NCBI GenBank assembly: GCA_016713875.1
Contig: JADJOI010000002.1
Span: forward strand, 124,001 to 188,000
Source of the DNA: Flavobacteriales bacterium
GTDB taxonomy: Bacteria; Bacteroidota; Bacteroidia; Flavobacteriales_F; PHOS-HE28
Length of the DNA: 64,000 nucleotides
Direction of reading: 5' to 3'
Shown piece by piece: positions 33,172 through 43,957 of the stretch (within the stretch, counting starts at the first letter, position 1; the number at the start of each line of letters is the position of its first letter). Both the position numbers and the translations under genes were made by a program. The notes beneath the pieces were generated by a model. The model worked only from the letters and a program-made list of their open reading frames with translations, was not told where the DNA came from and did not search any database.

Positions 33172-34165
33172 GCGATCCACGCTGCTGGCCCTGTTGATGG
33201 GTACCGCGGCCTGTGCGCATGCGCAGGACCCGCAGTTCACCCAGTTCTACGCCATGCCCACTTACGTGAGCCCGGCCTTCGCGGGCACCGGCCTGCAGAG
33301 CCGGTTCGGGCTGGCCTGGCGCGATCAGTGGCCGAGCATCCCAGGGGCCTTCGTGAGCTACAACGCCGCGTGGGACCACTATATGCAGAACCTCAACAGC
33401 GGCGTGGGCCTGCTGATGACGCATGACCGGGCGGGGACCGGCGCGCTGCGCTACACCAGCGTCGCCGCGCAGTACGCGTATGAGATCGAGCTCAAGCGCA
33501 AGGTGTTCATCCGGCCCGCGATGCAGTTCGGCTTCGTGAACCATGCCGTGGACCTCAGCAAGCTCACCTTCGGCGACCAGCTGGCCCGGGGCGGGGCGGT
33601 GCCCACGCAGGAGTACGCCGACGGCAGGAGCATCCGCTACGGCGACATCGGCGCGGGGATCCTGTTCTTCACCCCCAAGCTGTGGCTCGGCGCCTCGATG
33701 CACCACCTCAATGAGCCGAACCAGTCGCTGCTGCTGAACGAAAGCACCGTGCCGCGCAAGTTCAGCCTGCACGGCGGGTACCGCATGCGCCTCCTGGGGC
33801 GCGTGATCAAGCAGCACGCCGAGCATGTGGTGCTGGCGTTCAACTATCGCGCGCAGGGCCGCTACGACCAGCTGGACATCGGTGCCTACTACGAACGGGA
33901 GCCCTTCTTCGCAGGGTTGTGGTACAGGGGCATCCCGGTGTTCAAGTCGTATGCGCCGGGCTACGGCAATACCGATGCGCTGGCCGTCCTCCTGGGCTTC
34001 ATGGTGAAGGACCTGAGGGTGGGCTACAGCTACGACCTCACGCTGTCCCGCCTCGCCGGCCGCACCGGTGGGGCGCACGAGATCACCCTCGGGTACGAGC
34101 TCGCCGACCGGCGGAGGAAGAAGTCCATCGCCAAGCGCCGCGTGGTGCCCTGTGCCAAGTTCTGA
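33161..34165 (+). CDS. PorP/SprF-family type IX secretion membrane protein
   Basis: This 334-aa protein has a signal peptide (ACAHAQ) and the PorP/SprF start DPQFTQFYAMPTYVSPAFAGT, then an outer-membrane beta-barrel. SYNAAWDHYMQNLNSGVG and LFFTPKLWLGASMHHLNEP are typical. It overlaps the upstream gene by 11 nt and ends 7 bp from the convergent ABC-F gene. PorP/SprF proteins usually anchor the type B adhesin encoded in the same operon. Confidence 0.93.
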   Translation: MSGKRSTLLALLMGTAACAHAQDPQFTQFYAMPTYVSPAFAGTGLQSRFGLAWRDQWPSIPGAFVSYNAAWDHYMQNLNSGVGLLMTHDRAGTGALRYTSVAAQYAYEIELKRKVFIRPAMQFGFVNHAVDLSKLTFGDQLARGGAVPTQEYADGRSIRYGDIGAGILFFTPKLWLGASMHHLNEPNQSLLLNESTVPRKFSLHGGYRMRLLGRVIKQHAEHVVLAFNYRAQGRYDQLDIGAYYEREPFFAGLWYRGIPVFKSYAPGYGNTDALAVLLGFMVKDLRVGYSYDLTLSRLAGRTGGAHEITLGYELADRRRKKSIAKRRVVPCAKF

Positions 34166-34171
34166 GCCGGG

Positions 34172-36079
<1,908 letters not shown>

Positions 36080-36095
36080 GGGTTCGGCCTTCGGC

Positions 36096-37070
36096 TCAGT
36101 GGTCCTGGTCGATCATGGCCACGCGCTGGGTGAGCTCGTGGTAGCAGAGCACGTCCTCGGCGAAGTAGTGCACGGCCATGCTCTTCCGGCTGGCGTTGGG
36201 GGTGGCCATCTTCTTGCCGCCGTGCAGCAGGTTCGCGTGCCAGATGAGCACATCGCCCGGCTGCGCGTGGAACTCGTGCATGGTGAAGCGGCCCTCATCG
36301 ATGCTGCGTTGCACGGCCTCCTCGTAGTGGGCGTAGGCGTCCTCGCCGATGGTGAAGCGCCCGCCGCCATGGTCGAAGCCGTCGTTCAGCAGATAGGGCA
36401 GCTTGTGGCTGCCGGGGAAGTACATCAGGGGCCCGTTGTCCGCGGTGATGGGCTCCAGGGCCACCCAGGCCGCGGCCAGGTAGCCCAGCGGGTAGGTGGT
36501 CATGTGGATGCTGTCCGAGTGCGCGGCCTGTTCACTGCCGGTCTGGAAGTTGATCGTCTGGAACACATGCATGCGCCGGCCCAGCAGCAGGTCGAGCACG
36601 TCGAGGATGCGGCGGTCGGAGGCCATGGCCTTGATGGCCGGGCTCTTCCGGAAGGCGAACATCACCTTGCGGCCGGTGAAGTTGAAGTCGACCGCGCCGG
36701 TATCGATCAGCTGCTGAAGTTCGGTGTTGACCCGCTCGACCTCGTCGGGGCCGAACACGCCGCGCAGGACGAGGTAGCCCTTCTCGGGCCAGTCGAGCAA
36801 GCCCTGGCGCAGGGCCTCGGGCAGCGCCTGCACGCGGGCGTCGGTCAGCAGCCGTTCCCGGGCGTCGGGGCGGTCGAGCCAGGGCGTCTCGCCCGGGGTC
36901 TTGGGCATGTCACCGCTCGAGACCGGCAGCAGGGGGCTGCGCACCACACCGTACTGGCGGAACATGCGGCGCGCGTGGCCCAGCCGTCGGTAGTTCAGCA
37001 GGTTCAGCAGCACGTAGTTCGCCTTGATGGTGCGAAGCCTGCCATAGTAACGGTCGAGCCACTTGCGCAT
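36096..37070 (-). CDS. Phytanoyl-CoA dioxygenase (PhyH)-family 2OG/Fe(II) oxygenase
   Basis: This 324-aa protein has the iron ligands in AAHSDSIHMTTYP (HxD) and a distal His in IWHANLLHGGKKM, with the 2-oxoglutarate-binding Arg probably in NASRKSMAVHYF. The ATG at 37070 was chosen; the frame continues to a TTG at 37094 that lies inside a promoter box. The substrate cannot be told. It is followed on the same strand by the ABC-F gene after a 16-nt gap. Confidence 0.88.
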   Translation of the reverse strand: MRKWLDRYYGRLRTIKANYVLLNLLNYRRLGHARRMFRQYGVVRSPLLPVSSGDMPKTPGETPWLDRPDARERLLTDARVQALPEALRQGLLDWPEKGYLVLRGVFGPDEVERVNTELQQLIDTGAVDFNFTGRKVMFAFRKSPAIKAMASDRRILDVLDLLLGRRMHVFQTINFQTGSEQAAHSDSIHMTTYPLGYLAAAWVALEPITADNGPLMYFPGSHKLPYLLNDGFDHGGGRFTIGEDAYAHYEEAVQRSIDEGRFTMHEFHAQPGDVLIWHANLLHGGKKMATPNASRKSMAVHYFAEDVLCYHELTQRVAMIDQDH

Positions 37071-37091
37071 GGGGGTCTCGTCGAGCGGCGG

Positions 37092-37099
37092 CAAAGGTA
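37092..37099 (-). promoter_or_regulatory. -7 box TACCTTTG of the PhyH-type gene
   Basis: Perfect TANNTTTG match on the minus strand, 21 nt before the ATG at 37070. Confidence 0.55.
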
Positions 37100-37118
37100 G
37101 GCCGGTCGACCGCGCCGG

Positions 37119-37808
37119 TCAGGGCGTTTCCTTCAGCAGTTTCCGCAGGTCGGCGATCAGGCGGTCCACATCGGCCGTGCTGGTGCCGTCGTAAAAGCCG
37201 CGGATGCGGTGCTGCGGGTCCACCAGCACGAAGTTCTCGGTGTGTACGAAGTCGTCCGGACCGCCATCGCCCTGGTCCAGGGCCGCGAAGTAGCTGCGGC
37301 GGGCGAGCACATAGATCTGCCGTCGGTCGCCGGTGAGGAAGTGCCAGCGGTCATTGAGGGCGCCGTGGCGTGCGGCATACTCGGCGAGCACGGGCACGCT
37401 GTCCATCTCCGGGGTCACCGAATGGCTGAGCAGGACGACACGGGGCTCCTCGCGGAAGGCTTCCTGCACGCGGGCCATCTGCGTGCTCATCTTGGGGCAG
37501 ATGGTGGTGCAGGTGGTGAAGAAGAAATCGGCCACCAGGATGCGGCCCTCGAGATCGGCCAGCCGCACGGTATCGGCCGACTGGTCCACGAGCGCGAAGT
37601 CGCTGATGTGGTGCTCGCCCTCGGCGCGGCGGACGGCCGGATCCACCAAGCGGGGGTCGAGCTGGGCCGGGTGGAAGACGGGCAGGTGGTCGTCGCCACG
37701 GAGCAGAAAGTAGCCGGCCACCACCGCGATCAGGAAGATGCTCGCGAAGAGGGCGAGCCGGATGAGCAGGGGCCGGCCGCGGTCCGGATCGGGTTCAGTT
37801 GAGGCCAA
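37119..37808 (-). CDS. SCO1/SenC-family copper chaperone/thioredoxin-like protein
   Basis: The 229-aa reading has a membrane anchor (LALFASIFLIAVVAGYFLL, about 15-33) and a thioredoxin-like domain with the copper-binding CxxxC in FFFTTCTTICPKM and the distal His in DFVHTENFVLVD. These proteins mature the CuA site of cytochrome oxidase. There is no ATG in a sensible place; a TTG at 37808, overlapping the end of the upstream DUF2490 gene, is the best start. The long frame further upstream is a shadow. Confidence 0.88.
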   Translation of the reverse strand: MASTEPDPDRGRPLLIRLALFASIFLIAVVAGYFLLRGDDHLPVFHPAQLDPRLVDPAVRRAEGEHHISDFALVDQSADTVRLADLEGRILVADFFFTTCTTICPKMSTQMARVQEAFREEPRVVLLSHSVTPEMDSVPVLAEYAARHGALNDRWHFLTGDRRQIYVLARRSYFAALDQGDGGPDDFVHTENFVLVDPQHRIRGFYDGTSTADVDRLIADLRKLLKETP

Positions 37809-38499
37809 GGGTGTAGCTGAGGGCGTAGATGAAGCGGTAGGACGGGGCGTAAACGTAACGCTCGCGGTCGTGAAGCACGGCGATACCGATATCGTGTTTC
37901 TTGCCCGGTCTCCAGGTGGTGCCGATGGAGTAGCGGGTGCCGATGTAGCGCCAGCCGAGGTTGCCGGCCCAGGTGAAGAATTCCACGGACACCTCGGGGT
38001 CCAGCTTCCACTTGCGAATGTCGTACAGGAGGCCGATGCGGTTCCGCAGCTGGTCGCGCACATCGCCCGGGTCCAGGTATTCGTGCTGATATCGGAAGCG
38101 GTGATCCGCGGTGAAGCGCCCGAGCTCCCTGGAGGACTGCACCTGCAGGGAGCTGCGCTGGCCGTTCTCGCCAGTGGCCCCGCGGAAGCTGAAGCGGTGC
38201 TCGAGGCTCACACGCAACAGGTCGTGGAACTTGTAGCGGGCGCCGAGGTCCAGGTACACCTGCCGGCCACCGCTGAGGTTCTCGTCGCTTCGGTAGCCCA
38301 CTTCGGCGCCCATGCGGAAGCGCTTGTTGAAGTCCGGTTCCTTCACCCGGGCGCTGTTGCGGAAGGGCCTGAACTGCATACCGATGGAGCCCCAGGCCTC
38401 GCTCAACAGGCGCGGGCGCAGGGGCGACCGCTCCTGCGCCGCGGCCTTGAGGGCGAGCAGCAGCAGGAGCAGGGTGCAGGACCGGCGCAGGTAGCGCAT
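37795..38499 (-). CDS. DUF2490-family outer-membrane protein
   Basis: This 234-aa protein has a signal peptide (LLLLLALKAAAQ) and alternating beta-strands of a small barrel, including VYLDLGARYKFHDLLRVSLEHRF and the terminal LSYTLGLN. The start ATG overlaps the stop of the upstream lipoprotein gene (TGATG). It resembles the DUF2490 protein at 50400-51179. The role is unknown. Confidence 0.82.
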   Translation of the reverse strand: MRYLRRSCTLLLLLLALKAAAQERSPLRPRLLSEAWGSIGMQFRPFRNSARVKEPDFNKRFRMGAEVGYRSDENLSGGRQVYLDLGARYKFHDLLRVSLEHRFSFRGATGENGQRSSLQVQSSRELGRFTADHRFRYQHEYLDPGDVRDQLRNRIGLLYDIRKWKLDPEVSVEFFTWAGNLGWRYIGTRYSIGTTWRPGKKHDIGIAVLHDRERYVYAPSYRFIYALSYTLGLN

Positions 38500-38897
38500 C
38501 ACCAGACCTGCACGGTGATGAGGGGCACGTCCACCGCGTCGCGGTTGCCGCCGATCTCCACGGAACGGGACACCAGTTCCACGCCGCTCTCACAGTCCTC
38601 GGGGCACTCGCTGTACGTGAAAATGGTGTAGCTGCCCGGCCTCAGCCAGCGGAACTCATACTCGCCGGAGGGTCCGGTGCGGGTGTCGTCGTCGTAGAAC
38701 GTGTCGTCGCCGTAGCGGATGTACACGCGGTATTCGGGGATGAAATACTCGTCGCCCGTGGGCTGGCCGGTGTTGTCGTTGTAGTCGACCGCGTAGACCT
38801 GTCCACGGATGAGGGCCTTGCCGCCCTCGCCGGGCTCCTTGGAGCAGGCGGGCAGCAGGGTGAGGGAGGCCAGCAGGATGGGGAGTACGGCGCGCAT
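38499..38897 (-). CDS. Small lipoprotein with beta-sandwich (Cna-B/SdrD-like) domain
   Basis: This 132-aa protein has a lipobox (LLPAC, Cys at about residue 18). The rest (ALIRGQVYAVD, SGEYEFRWLRPGSYTIFTYSE) looks like a carboxypeptidase-regulatory or Cna-B sandwich. It carries two cysteines near the end (CPEDCESG). It is first of a coupled set with DUF2490 and SCO genes. Confidence 0.75.
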   Translation of the reverse strand: MRAVLPILLASLTLLPACSKEPGEGGKALIRGQVYAVDYNDNTGQPTGDEYFIPEYRVYIRYGDDTFYDDDTRTGPSGEYEFRWLRPGSYTIFTYSECPEDCESGVELVSRSVEIGGNRDAVDVPLITVQVW

Positions 38898-38931
38898 GGC
38901 GCGATGTTAAGCGATCGTGAAGGACCGGCGA

Positions 38932-39072
38932 TCAGCCCCCGGCGTAAAGGTCCTCCACCTCCCGGGTGTACTTGGCCAGGATGGGCTTGCGGCGCAGCTT
39001 CAGGGTGGGGGTCAGTTCGCCGCCGTCGATGGTCCATTCGGCGGTGAGCAAGGCGATCTTCTTCACCTGCTA
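38932..39072 (-). other. In-frame continuation of the acyl-CoA synthetase after an amber codon
   Basis: After the TAG at 39070-39072 the same frame stays open for 45 more codons to a TGA at 38932. It reads QVKKIALLTAEWTIDGGELT and ends KYTREVEDLYAGG, exactly what is expected for the C-terminus of long-chain acyl-CoA synthetases, which usually have a Glu codon at the amber position. The DNA is undamaged otherwise, so the stop is recent, read through, or a sequencing error. Confidence 0.8.
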
Positions 39073-40695
39073 CCACTGGCCCAGGCCCTGATTGGCCTTC
39101 TCCACCTCGGCCATGATGCGGTCGTGGATGCGGGGTTCGCGCACCACGCTGCTCCGGTCGCCGTAGGGGATGCCCTTCAATGCGCAGTAGTCCTGCAGGA
39201 AGCCGAAGTTGGGCACGACGAGGGCGGCGGGGAACTTGCGGCCCTCGCCGATCACCATCACCTGCTCCACGAAGCGCGAGGCCTTCAGCTTGTTCTCCAT
39301 CACCTGGGGGGCCACGTACTTGCCGCCGCTGGTCTTGAAGATCTCCTTCTTGCGGTCGGTGATGCGCAGGAAGCCCTCCTTGGTGATCTCGCCGATGTCG
39401 CCGGTATGGAGCCAGCCTTCGGCGTCGATGGCCTCGGCGGTGAGCGCCGGTTCCTTGTAGTAGCCCTGCATGATGTTGGGGCCCTGCACGAGGATCTCGC
39501 CGTCGCCGGCGATGCGCACATGCACCCCGGTGATGGGCCGGCCCACGGTACCGAAGCGCAGGCCGTCGTTGCGCAGGTCGTTCACGCTCACCACGGGGCT
39601 GCTCTCGGTGAGGCCGTAGCCTTCCATGACGGCGATGCCGGCGGCGTTGAACACGCGGGCCAGGCGCGGCTGCAGGGCGGCGCTGCCACTGGCCACCACG
39701 CGCACCTTGCCGCCCAGGGCGGCCTGCCACTTGCTGAAGATGAGCTTGCGCGCCAGGGCCAGCTGCAGGTCGTACCAAGGTCCGCGGCCGTGCACCTCGT
39801 AGCGGTGGCCCAGGTCCAGGGCCCAGAAGAAGAGCCTGCGCTTGATGCCGGTGAGGGTCTCGCCCTTGGCCACGATCTTGTCGTAGATCTTCTCCAGCAG
39901 GCGCGGCACGGCGGTGAAGACATCGGGGGCCACCTCGCGGATGCGGTCGCCCAGGTCGTCCAGCGATTCCTGGAAGTGGATGCTGACGCCGGTGTACATG
40001 TACAGGTACATCAGCATCCGCTCGTAGATGTGCGAGAGGGGCAGGAAGCTGATGGCGCGCGCCTGGTGGTCCACCGGGAATCGGGTGGTGCTGGCGATGG
40101 CGTTGCTCAGGATGTTGTGGTGCGTGAGCATCACGCCTTTGGGCCGGCCCGTGGTGCCGCTGGTGTAGATGATGGTGGCCAGGTCATCGGCCTTGACGCG
40201 GTCCTTGTACGCCTGCAGCGTGGGGCGGTCGGCCTCGCGGGCCAGGGCGGGCACCGCGGACCAATGGCGGGCGCCGTCCACGCGGTCGAAGGTGAAGAGG
40301 TGCTCCAGGGTGGGCGCGGTGGCGCGGGCCGCTTCGGCCTTGCCGTGGATCTCGGCGTTGGCGCTGAAGCAGACGCGGCTGCCGCTGTGCATCAGTACAT
40401 ACGCATAGTCCTCGGCGCTGCTGGTGGGGTAGATGGGCACGCCGATGGCGCCGATGCGCAGCACGGCCTGGTCCACCAGGCACCATTCGCTGCGGTTGCC
40501 GCTGGCGATGGCCACCGTGTCACCGGGCTTCACGCCCAGGGCCATCAGCCCGAGGGCGATGCGTTCGGCGGTGTCGATCAGCTCCTGGGTGCTGTAGCCC
40601 CGCCATTGGCCGTTCTCCTTGGTGGCGATGGCCTTGTCCTTGGGGAAGCGCAGCAGCTGGTGCTCGGGTACGTCGAAGAGGCGGGTGACGGTCAT
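39070..40695 (-). CDS. Long-chain acyl-CoA synthetase, truncated by a premature amber codon
   Basis: This 541-aa reading starts MTVTRLFDVPEHQ (ATG at 40695; the further upstream frame is not family-like). It has the AMP-binding loop TIIYTSGTTGRPKGVMLTHHN, the FACS-type blocks EGYGLTESSPVVSVN and WLHTGDIGEI, and DRKKEIFKTSGGKYVAPQ with the A10-like Lys region further on. The complete frame would be 587 codons. Loss of the last 45 residues removes the end of the small C-terminal domain, including KLRRK, which usually bears on the adenylation step. The protein may therefore be inactive unless the stop is suppressed. Confidence 0.9.
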   Translation of the reverse strand: MTVTRLFDVPEHQLLRFPKDKAIATKENGQWRGYSTQELIDTAERIALGLMALGVKPGDTVAIASGNRSEWCLVDQAVLRIGAIGVPIYPTSSAEDYAYVLMHSGSRVCFSANAEIHGKAEAARATAPTLEHLFTFDRVDGARHWSAVPALAREADRPTLQAYKDRVKADDLATIIYTSGTTGRPKGVMLTHHNILSNAIASTTRFPVDHQARAISFLPLSHIYERMLMYLYMYTGVSIHFQESLDDLGDRIREVAPDVFTAVPRLLEKIYDKIVAKGETLTGIKRRLFFWALDLGHRYEVHGRGPWYDLQLALARKLIFSKWQAALGGKVRVVASGSAALQPRLARVFNAAGIAVMEGYGLTESSPVVSVNDLRNDGLRFGTVGRPITGVHVRIAGDGEILVQGPNIMQGYYKEPALTAEAIDAEGWLHTGDIGEITKEGFLRITDRKKEIFKTSGGKYVAPQVMENKLKASRFVEQVMVIGEGRKFPAALVVPNFGFLQDYCALKGIPYGDRSSVVREPRIHDRIMAEVEKANQGLGQW

Positions 40696-40765
40696 GGGGT
40701 GTGCCTGGGGTCCCGAAGATCGGAACTGGAGCGATCCCCTGGCTCTGGTCATCCGCAGGAAGGGG

Positions 40766-41464
40766 TCAGCCCACCTCCTCCAGCGCCCGCAGGTACTTGT
40801 CGATGTACACCTCGATGCTGCGTGCCTTGTACTGCATCACGTAGCGGGGATGCTCCAGGGCGATGATGCGGTCGAACAAGCGGAGGCGTTCGTTCAGCCT
40901 GCCGAAGTAGGCGGCGTTCTTGCCGGTGCCGATGCAGAGCACGGTGTCCGTGCGCATGCCGCAGCTCATTAGGGTGCGCAGCCAGCGCTCCACGAAGGGG
41001 GTGACGGCGGCCTCAAGGGCTTTGTCGTCGTAGTAGTTGAGGTTGACGGCCGATCCGTTCGGGCCGTCCTTCACGAAGCCGAGCGGACAAATGGCGTGCA
41101 CATACACCCGGCCGTAGAACGCCGCCGCACCGCCTGCCGCGCGCACCATGCGGTAGAAGAAGTCGCTGCTGGGCTCGTGGGTGCGCAGGCCGCGCACAGG
41201 GATGCCGAGGTCGCTCTCACAACGTTTGGTGTCGGTGAAGGAGAGGCCCGTGCTGCCGGCGCCCAAGCGTCCCGGATTGATGCCGAGCATGAGCGTGCGC
41301 GGCCGGTCGTCACTGAAATACGTCCGGTGGAAGGCGGTGACGATGCGGCGCACCTCCGCCCCGTGCGGGCCGTGGAAGGGATCGAGCACGCCCACGCCCG
41401 GCGGCAGTTCGGCATCGGCCAGGCTGAGGTCCATCACATGACGCAGCAGGCGGTCGTTGAGCAT
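40766..41464 (-). CDS. SMUG2-type (DUF4918) uracil-DNA glycosylase family protein
   Basis: This 232-aa protein carries the UDG-fold motif LMLGINPGRLGAGSTGLSFT (motif 1) and LEHPRYVMQYK near the end, with KRCESDLGIPV and VYVHAICPLGFV between. This is the DUF4918/SMUG2 family. It would excise uracil or oxidised pyrimidines. The start at 41464 was chosen since the long upstream extension is antisense to the FocA gene. Confidence 0.85.
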   Translation of the reverse strand: MLNDRLLRHVMDLSLADAELPPGVGVLDPFHGPHGAEVRRIVTAFHRTYFSDDRPRTLMLGINPGRLGAGSTGLSFTDTKRCESDLGIPVRGLRTHEPSSDFFYRMVRAAGGAAAFYGRVYVHAICPLGFVKDGPNGSAVNLNYYDDKALEAAVTPFVERWLRTLMSCGMRTDTVLCIGTGKNAAYFGRLNERLRLFDRIIALEHPRYVMQYKARSIEVYIDKYLRALEEVG

Positions 41465-41528
41465 GGGGCGAAAGAAGCGCTTTGCCGCAGCATCTCCGTC
41501 GCCGGTGCCGAACTTCGTGCCAGCGACG

Positions 41529-42353
41529 ATGGACAGGCCAGGGCTATTCGGCACGGACGCGTTCTCCCCGCGGGAGATCGCCACCCGCGTGGAGGAGGTG
41601 GGTGTGGCCAAATCCCGGTTGCCGTTGGGTCCCCTGTTCGTCCTGGGCGTGCTGGCCGGCGCCTTCATCGGCCTGGGGGCCATGTTCTTCACGCTGGTGA
41701 TGGCCGATGCGTCGCTGGGCTTTGCGGCCTCGCGGGTGCTGGGCGGACTGGTGTTCAGCCTGGGCCTGCTGCTCGTGGTGGTGGCGGGCGCCGAGCTGTT
41801 CACCGGAAACAACCTGCTGGTGATGGCCTGGGCCGATGGGGCCATCAACACCCGCGAGCTGCTCCGCAACTGGGCGGTGGTGCTCGTGGCGAACGCCGTG
41901 GGGGCCATCGGCCTGGCGTTGCTGGTGCACGCCTCGGGCCATCCCGCGATGAACGGTGGTGCGGTGGCCGAGGCCTACGTGCGCGTCGCCACGGCCAAGT
42001 GCGCGATGCCCTTCCTGCAGGCCTTCATTAGCGGCATGCTGTGCAACGCCCTGGTCTGCCTGGCGGTGTGGATGACCTTCGCGGGACGTTCCGTGGTGGA
42101 CAAGGCGGTGGCCATCGTCTTCCCCATCACGGCGTTCGTGGTCGCCGGGTTCGAGAACAGTGTGGCCAACTTCTGCCTGCTGCCGATGGGCTTCCTGTGC
42201 GCACTGCCTGGCGTGGGTCCCACCTTGGCGGGCATGGCGGCGAACTTGCTGCCGGTGACCCTGGGCAACGTGGTGGGCGGTGGCGGTCTGGTGGCCCTGA
42301 TCTACCACCTGGTGTACCGCCGACAGGGCGGGGTGGGGAAAGGCGCCCGCTGA
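41529..42353 (+). CDS. Formate/nitrite transporter (FocA/NirC family)
   Basis: This 274-aa protein has six membrane helices and FNT motifs: GAFIGLGAMF, AELFTGNNLLV, FISGMLCNALVCLAVW and GFENSVANFCLLPMG, with NVVGGG near the end. Members carry formate, nitrite or hydrosulfide. The neighbour is a sulfur-metabolism gene, so HS- is worth considering. The ATG at 41529 leaves a short cytosolic N-terminus. Confidence 0.93.
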   Translation: MDRPGLFGTDAFSPREIATRVEEVGVAKSRLPLGPLFVLGVLAGAFIGLGAMFFTLVMADASLGFAASRVLGGLVFSLGLLLVVVAGAELFTGNNLLVMAWADGAINTRELLRNWAVVLVANAVGAIGLALLVHASGHPAMNGGAVAEAYVRVATAKCAMPFLQAFISGMLCNALVCLAVWMTFAGRSVVDKAVAIVFPITAFVVAGFENSVANFCLLPMGFLCALPGVGPTLAGMAANLLPVTLGNVVGGGGLVALIYHLVYRRQGGVGKGAR

Positions 42354-42362
42354 GCCCTAAGG

Positions 42363-42376
42363 GTGACCATGGTCAC
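42363..42376. promoter_or_regulatory. Crp/Fnr-type palindrome GTGACCATGGTCAC
   Basis: Perfect 14-bp palindrome with the TGA-N6-TCA half-site spacing of Crp/Fnr-family regulators. Its centre is 37.5 bp upstream of the last base of the candidate -7 box (42407), the class II activator position. A near-identical site with the same spacing is at 62602-62615. Confidence 0.6.
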
Positions 42377-42399
42377 TGGAGCCTGTCGCGGCACGACCT

Positions 42400-42407
42400 G
42401 AGCTTTG
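42400..42407 (+). promoter_or_regulatory. Candidate -7 box of the MBL/rhodanese gene
   Basis: GAGCTTTG, one mismatch from TANNTTTG, 40 nt before the ATG. A 7-bp hairpin (CCGACCC-GGCA-GGGTCGG, 42413-42430) follows in the 5' leader. Confidence 0.45.
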
Positions 42408-42447
42408 CATCACCGACCCGGCAGGGTCGGCCCAACGAACCCGCACC

Positions 42448-43860
42448 ATGACCATCAAGCAGATCTACACCGGGTGCATCGCCCATGCGGCGTACTACCT
42501 GGAGAGCAACGGCGAGGCGGCGATCTTCGATCCGCTGCGCGAAGTGCAACCCTACATCGACCGCGCTACGGCCGACAAGGCGAAGGTCACATACGTCTTC
42601 GAGACGCACTTCCATGCCGACTTCGTGAGCGGCCACTTGGACCTGGCGAAGAAGACCGGCGCCACCATCGTGTACGGCCCCACGGCCAAGCCCGGGTTCC
42701 TGGCCCATGTGGCCACTGACGGCGAAGTGTTCACCATCGGCAAGGCGAAGGTGAAGGTGATCCACACGCCGGGCCACACCATGGAGAGCACCACCTACCT
42801 GGTGATCGACGAGCACGGGAAGGAGCACGGCATCATCACCGGCGACACGCTCTTCATCGGCGATGTGGGCCGGCCGGACCTCGCCCAGCACGTGATCGCC
42901 GACCTCACGGAGGACAAGCTCGCCGGCCACCTCTACGACTCGCTGCGCAACAAGATCATGCCCTTGAGCGATGACCTTATCGTGTACCCCAACCATGGCG
43001 CCGGTAGCGCCTGCGGCAAGATGATGAGCAAGGAGACCACCGACACGCTCGGCAACCAGAAGCGCAGCAACTACGCGCTGGACCCGAAGCTCACCAAGGA
43101 GGAGTTCAAGAAGGCCCTGCTCACCGGCCTCACGCCGCCTCCGGGCTACTTCCCGAAGAACGTGCTGATGAACATCCAGGGCTACGAGAGCCTGGACAGC
43201 GTGATGGAGCGCGGCAAGCGCGCGCTGGACGTGGCGGCCTTCGAACTGGTGGCCAATGAGGAACGTCCGCTGGTGCTGGACACGCGACCCGCGGCCGTCT
43301 TCGCCCAAGGCTTCATCCCCAACAGCATCAACATCGGCCTGGACAGCAACTTCGCCATGTGGGTGGGCGAGATGATCACCGACATCCAGCAGGCCATCCT
43401 GCTGGTGACCGAGCCCGGCAAGGAGGAGGAGAGCATCATCCGGCTCAGTCGCGTGGGCTACGACCACACCATCGGATACCTCGATGGCGGCTTCGAGGCG
43501 TGGAAGAAAGCCGGCAAAGACGTGGATACGGTGGCGCGCATTTCCGCGGAGGAGTTCGCACTGCGCTGCGCCACCAAGCCGCTGGTGCTCGACGTGCGCA
43601 AGAAGAGCGAGTACGACAGCGAGCATGTGGAGGGCGCGATCAACGTGCCACTGAACCGCATCAACGAACATCTGGCTGAATTCCCGAAGGACACCCCTTT
43701 CATCGTGCACTGTGCCGGAGGCTACCGCAGCATGATCGCCGCCAGCATCCTGAAAGCACGCGGCTGGGACAACTTCGTGGACGTGGAGACCGGCTTCAAC
43801 GGCATCAAGAAGACCGGCGTGAAGGTCACCGCGTACGTGTGCCCGACGACGCTGCTCTGA
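42448..43860 (+). CDS. Metallo-beta-lactamase/rhodanese fusion (persulfide dioxygenase-like)
   Basis: This 470-aa protein has an N-terminal MBL domain with iron ligands in THFHADFVSGH, HTPGHTMEST, GDTLFIGDVGRPDL and YPNHGAGSACG. Two rhodanese domains follow. The first (about 270-350; LDTRPAAVFAQGF) has no active Cys; the second (about 375-465) has LDVRKKSEYDSEHVEGAIN and the active loop HCAGGYRS. This is the layout of ETHE1-type persulfide dioxygenase-rhodanese fusions, which oxidise glutathione or other persulfides during sulfide detoxification. A Crp/Fnr-like site upstream suggests redox-dependent control. Confidence 0.93.
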   Translation: MTIKQIYTGCIAHAAYYLESNGEAAIFDPLREVQPYIDRATADKAKVTYVFETHFHADFVSGHLDLAKKTGATIVYGPTAKPGFLAHVATDGEVFTIGKAKVKVIHTPGHTMESTTYLVIDEHGKEHGIITGDTLFIGDVGRPDLAQHVIADLTEDKLAGHLYDSLRNKIMPLSDDLIVYPNHGAGSACGKMMSKETTDTLGNQKRSNYALDPKLTKEEFKKALLTGLTPPPGYFPKNVLMNIQGYESLDSVMERGKRALDVAAFELVANEERPLVLDTRPAAVFAQGFIPNSINIGLDSNFAMWVGEMITDIQQAILLVTEPGKEEESIIRLSRVGYDHTIGYLDGGFEAWKKAGKDVDTVARISAEEFALRCATKPLVLDVRKKSEYDSEHVEGAINVPLNRINEHLAEFPKDTPFIVHCAGGYRSMIAASILKARGWDNFVDVETGFNGIKKTGVKVTAYVCPTTLL

Positions 43861-43882
43861 GCGTTCAGGAAGGGAGGCTGAG

Positions 43883-43904
43883 GCCCCGGACGATCGGCCG
43901 GGGC
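43883..43904 (+). terminator. Terminator hairpin after the MBL/rhodanese gene
   Basis: Seven-bp stem GCCCCGG / CCGGGGC, loop ACGATCGG, followed by TTCGCCGTTCTT. It lies 22 nt after the stop. The T-run is weak. Confidence 0.5.
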
Positions 43905-43957
43905 TTCGCCGTTCTTACCTGTATGATGATGGTTCGTCCCGTACGGTGCCTTGCGCC

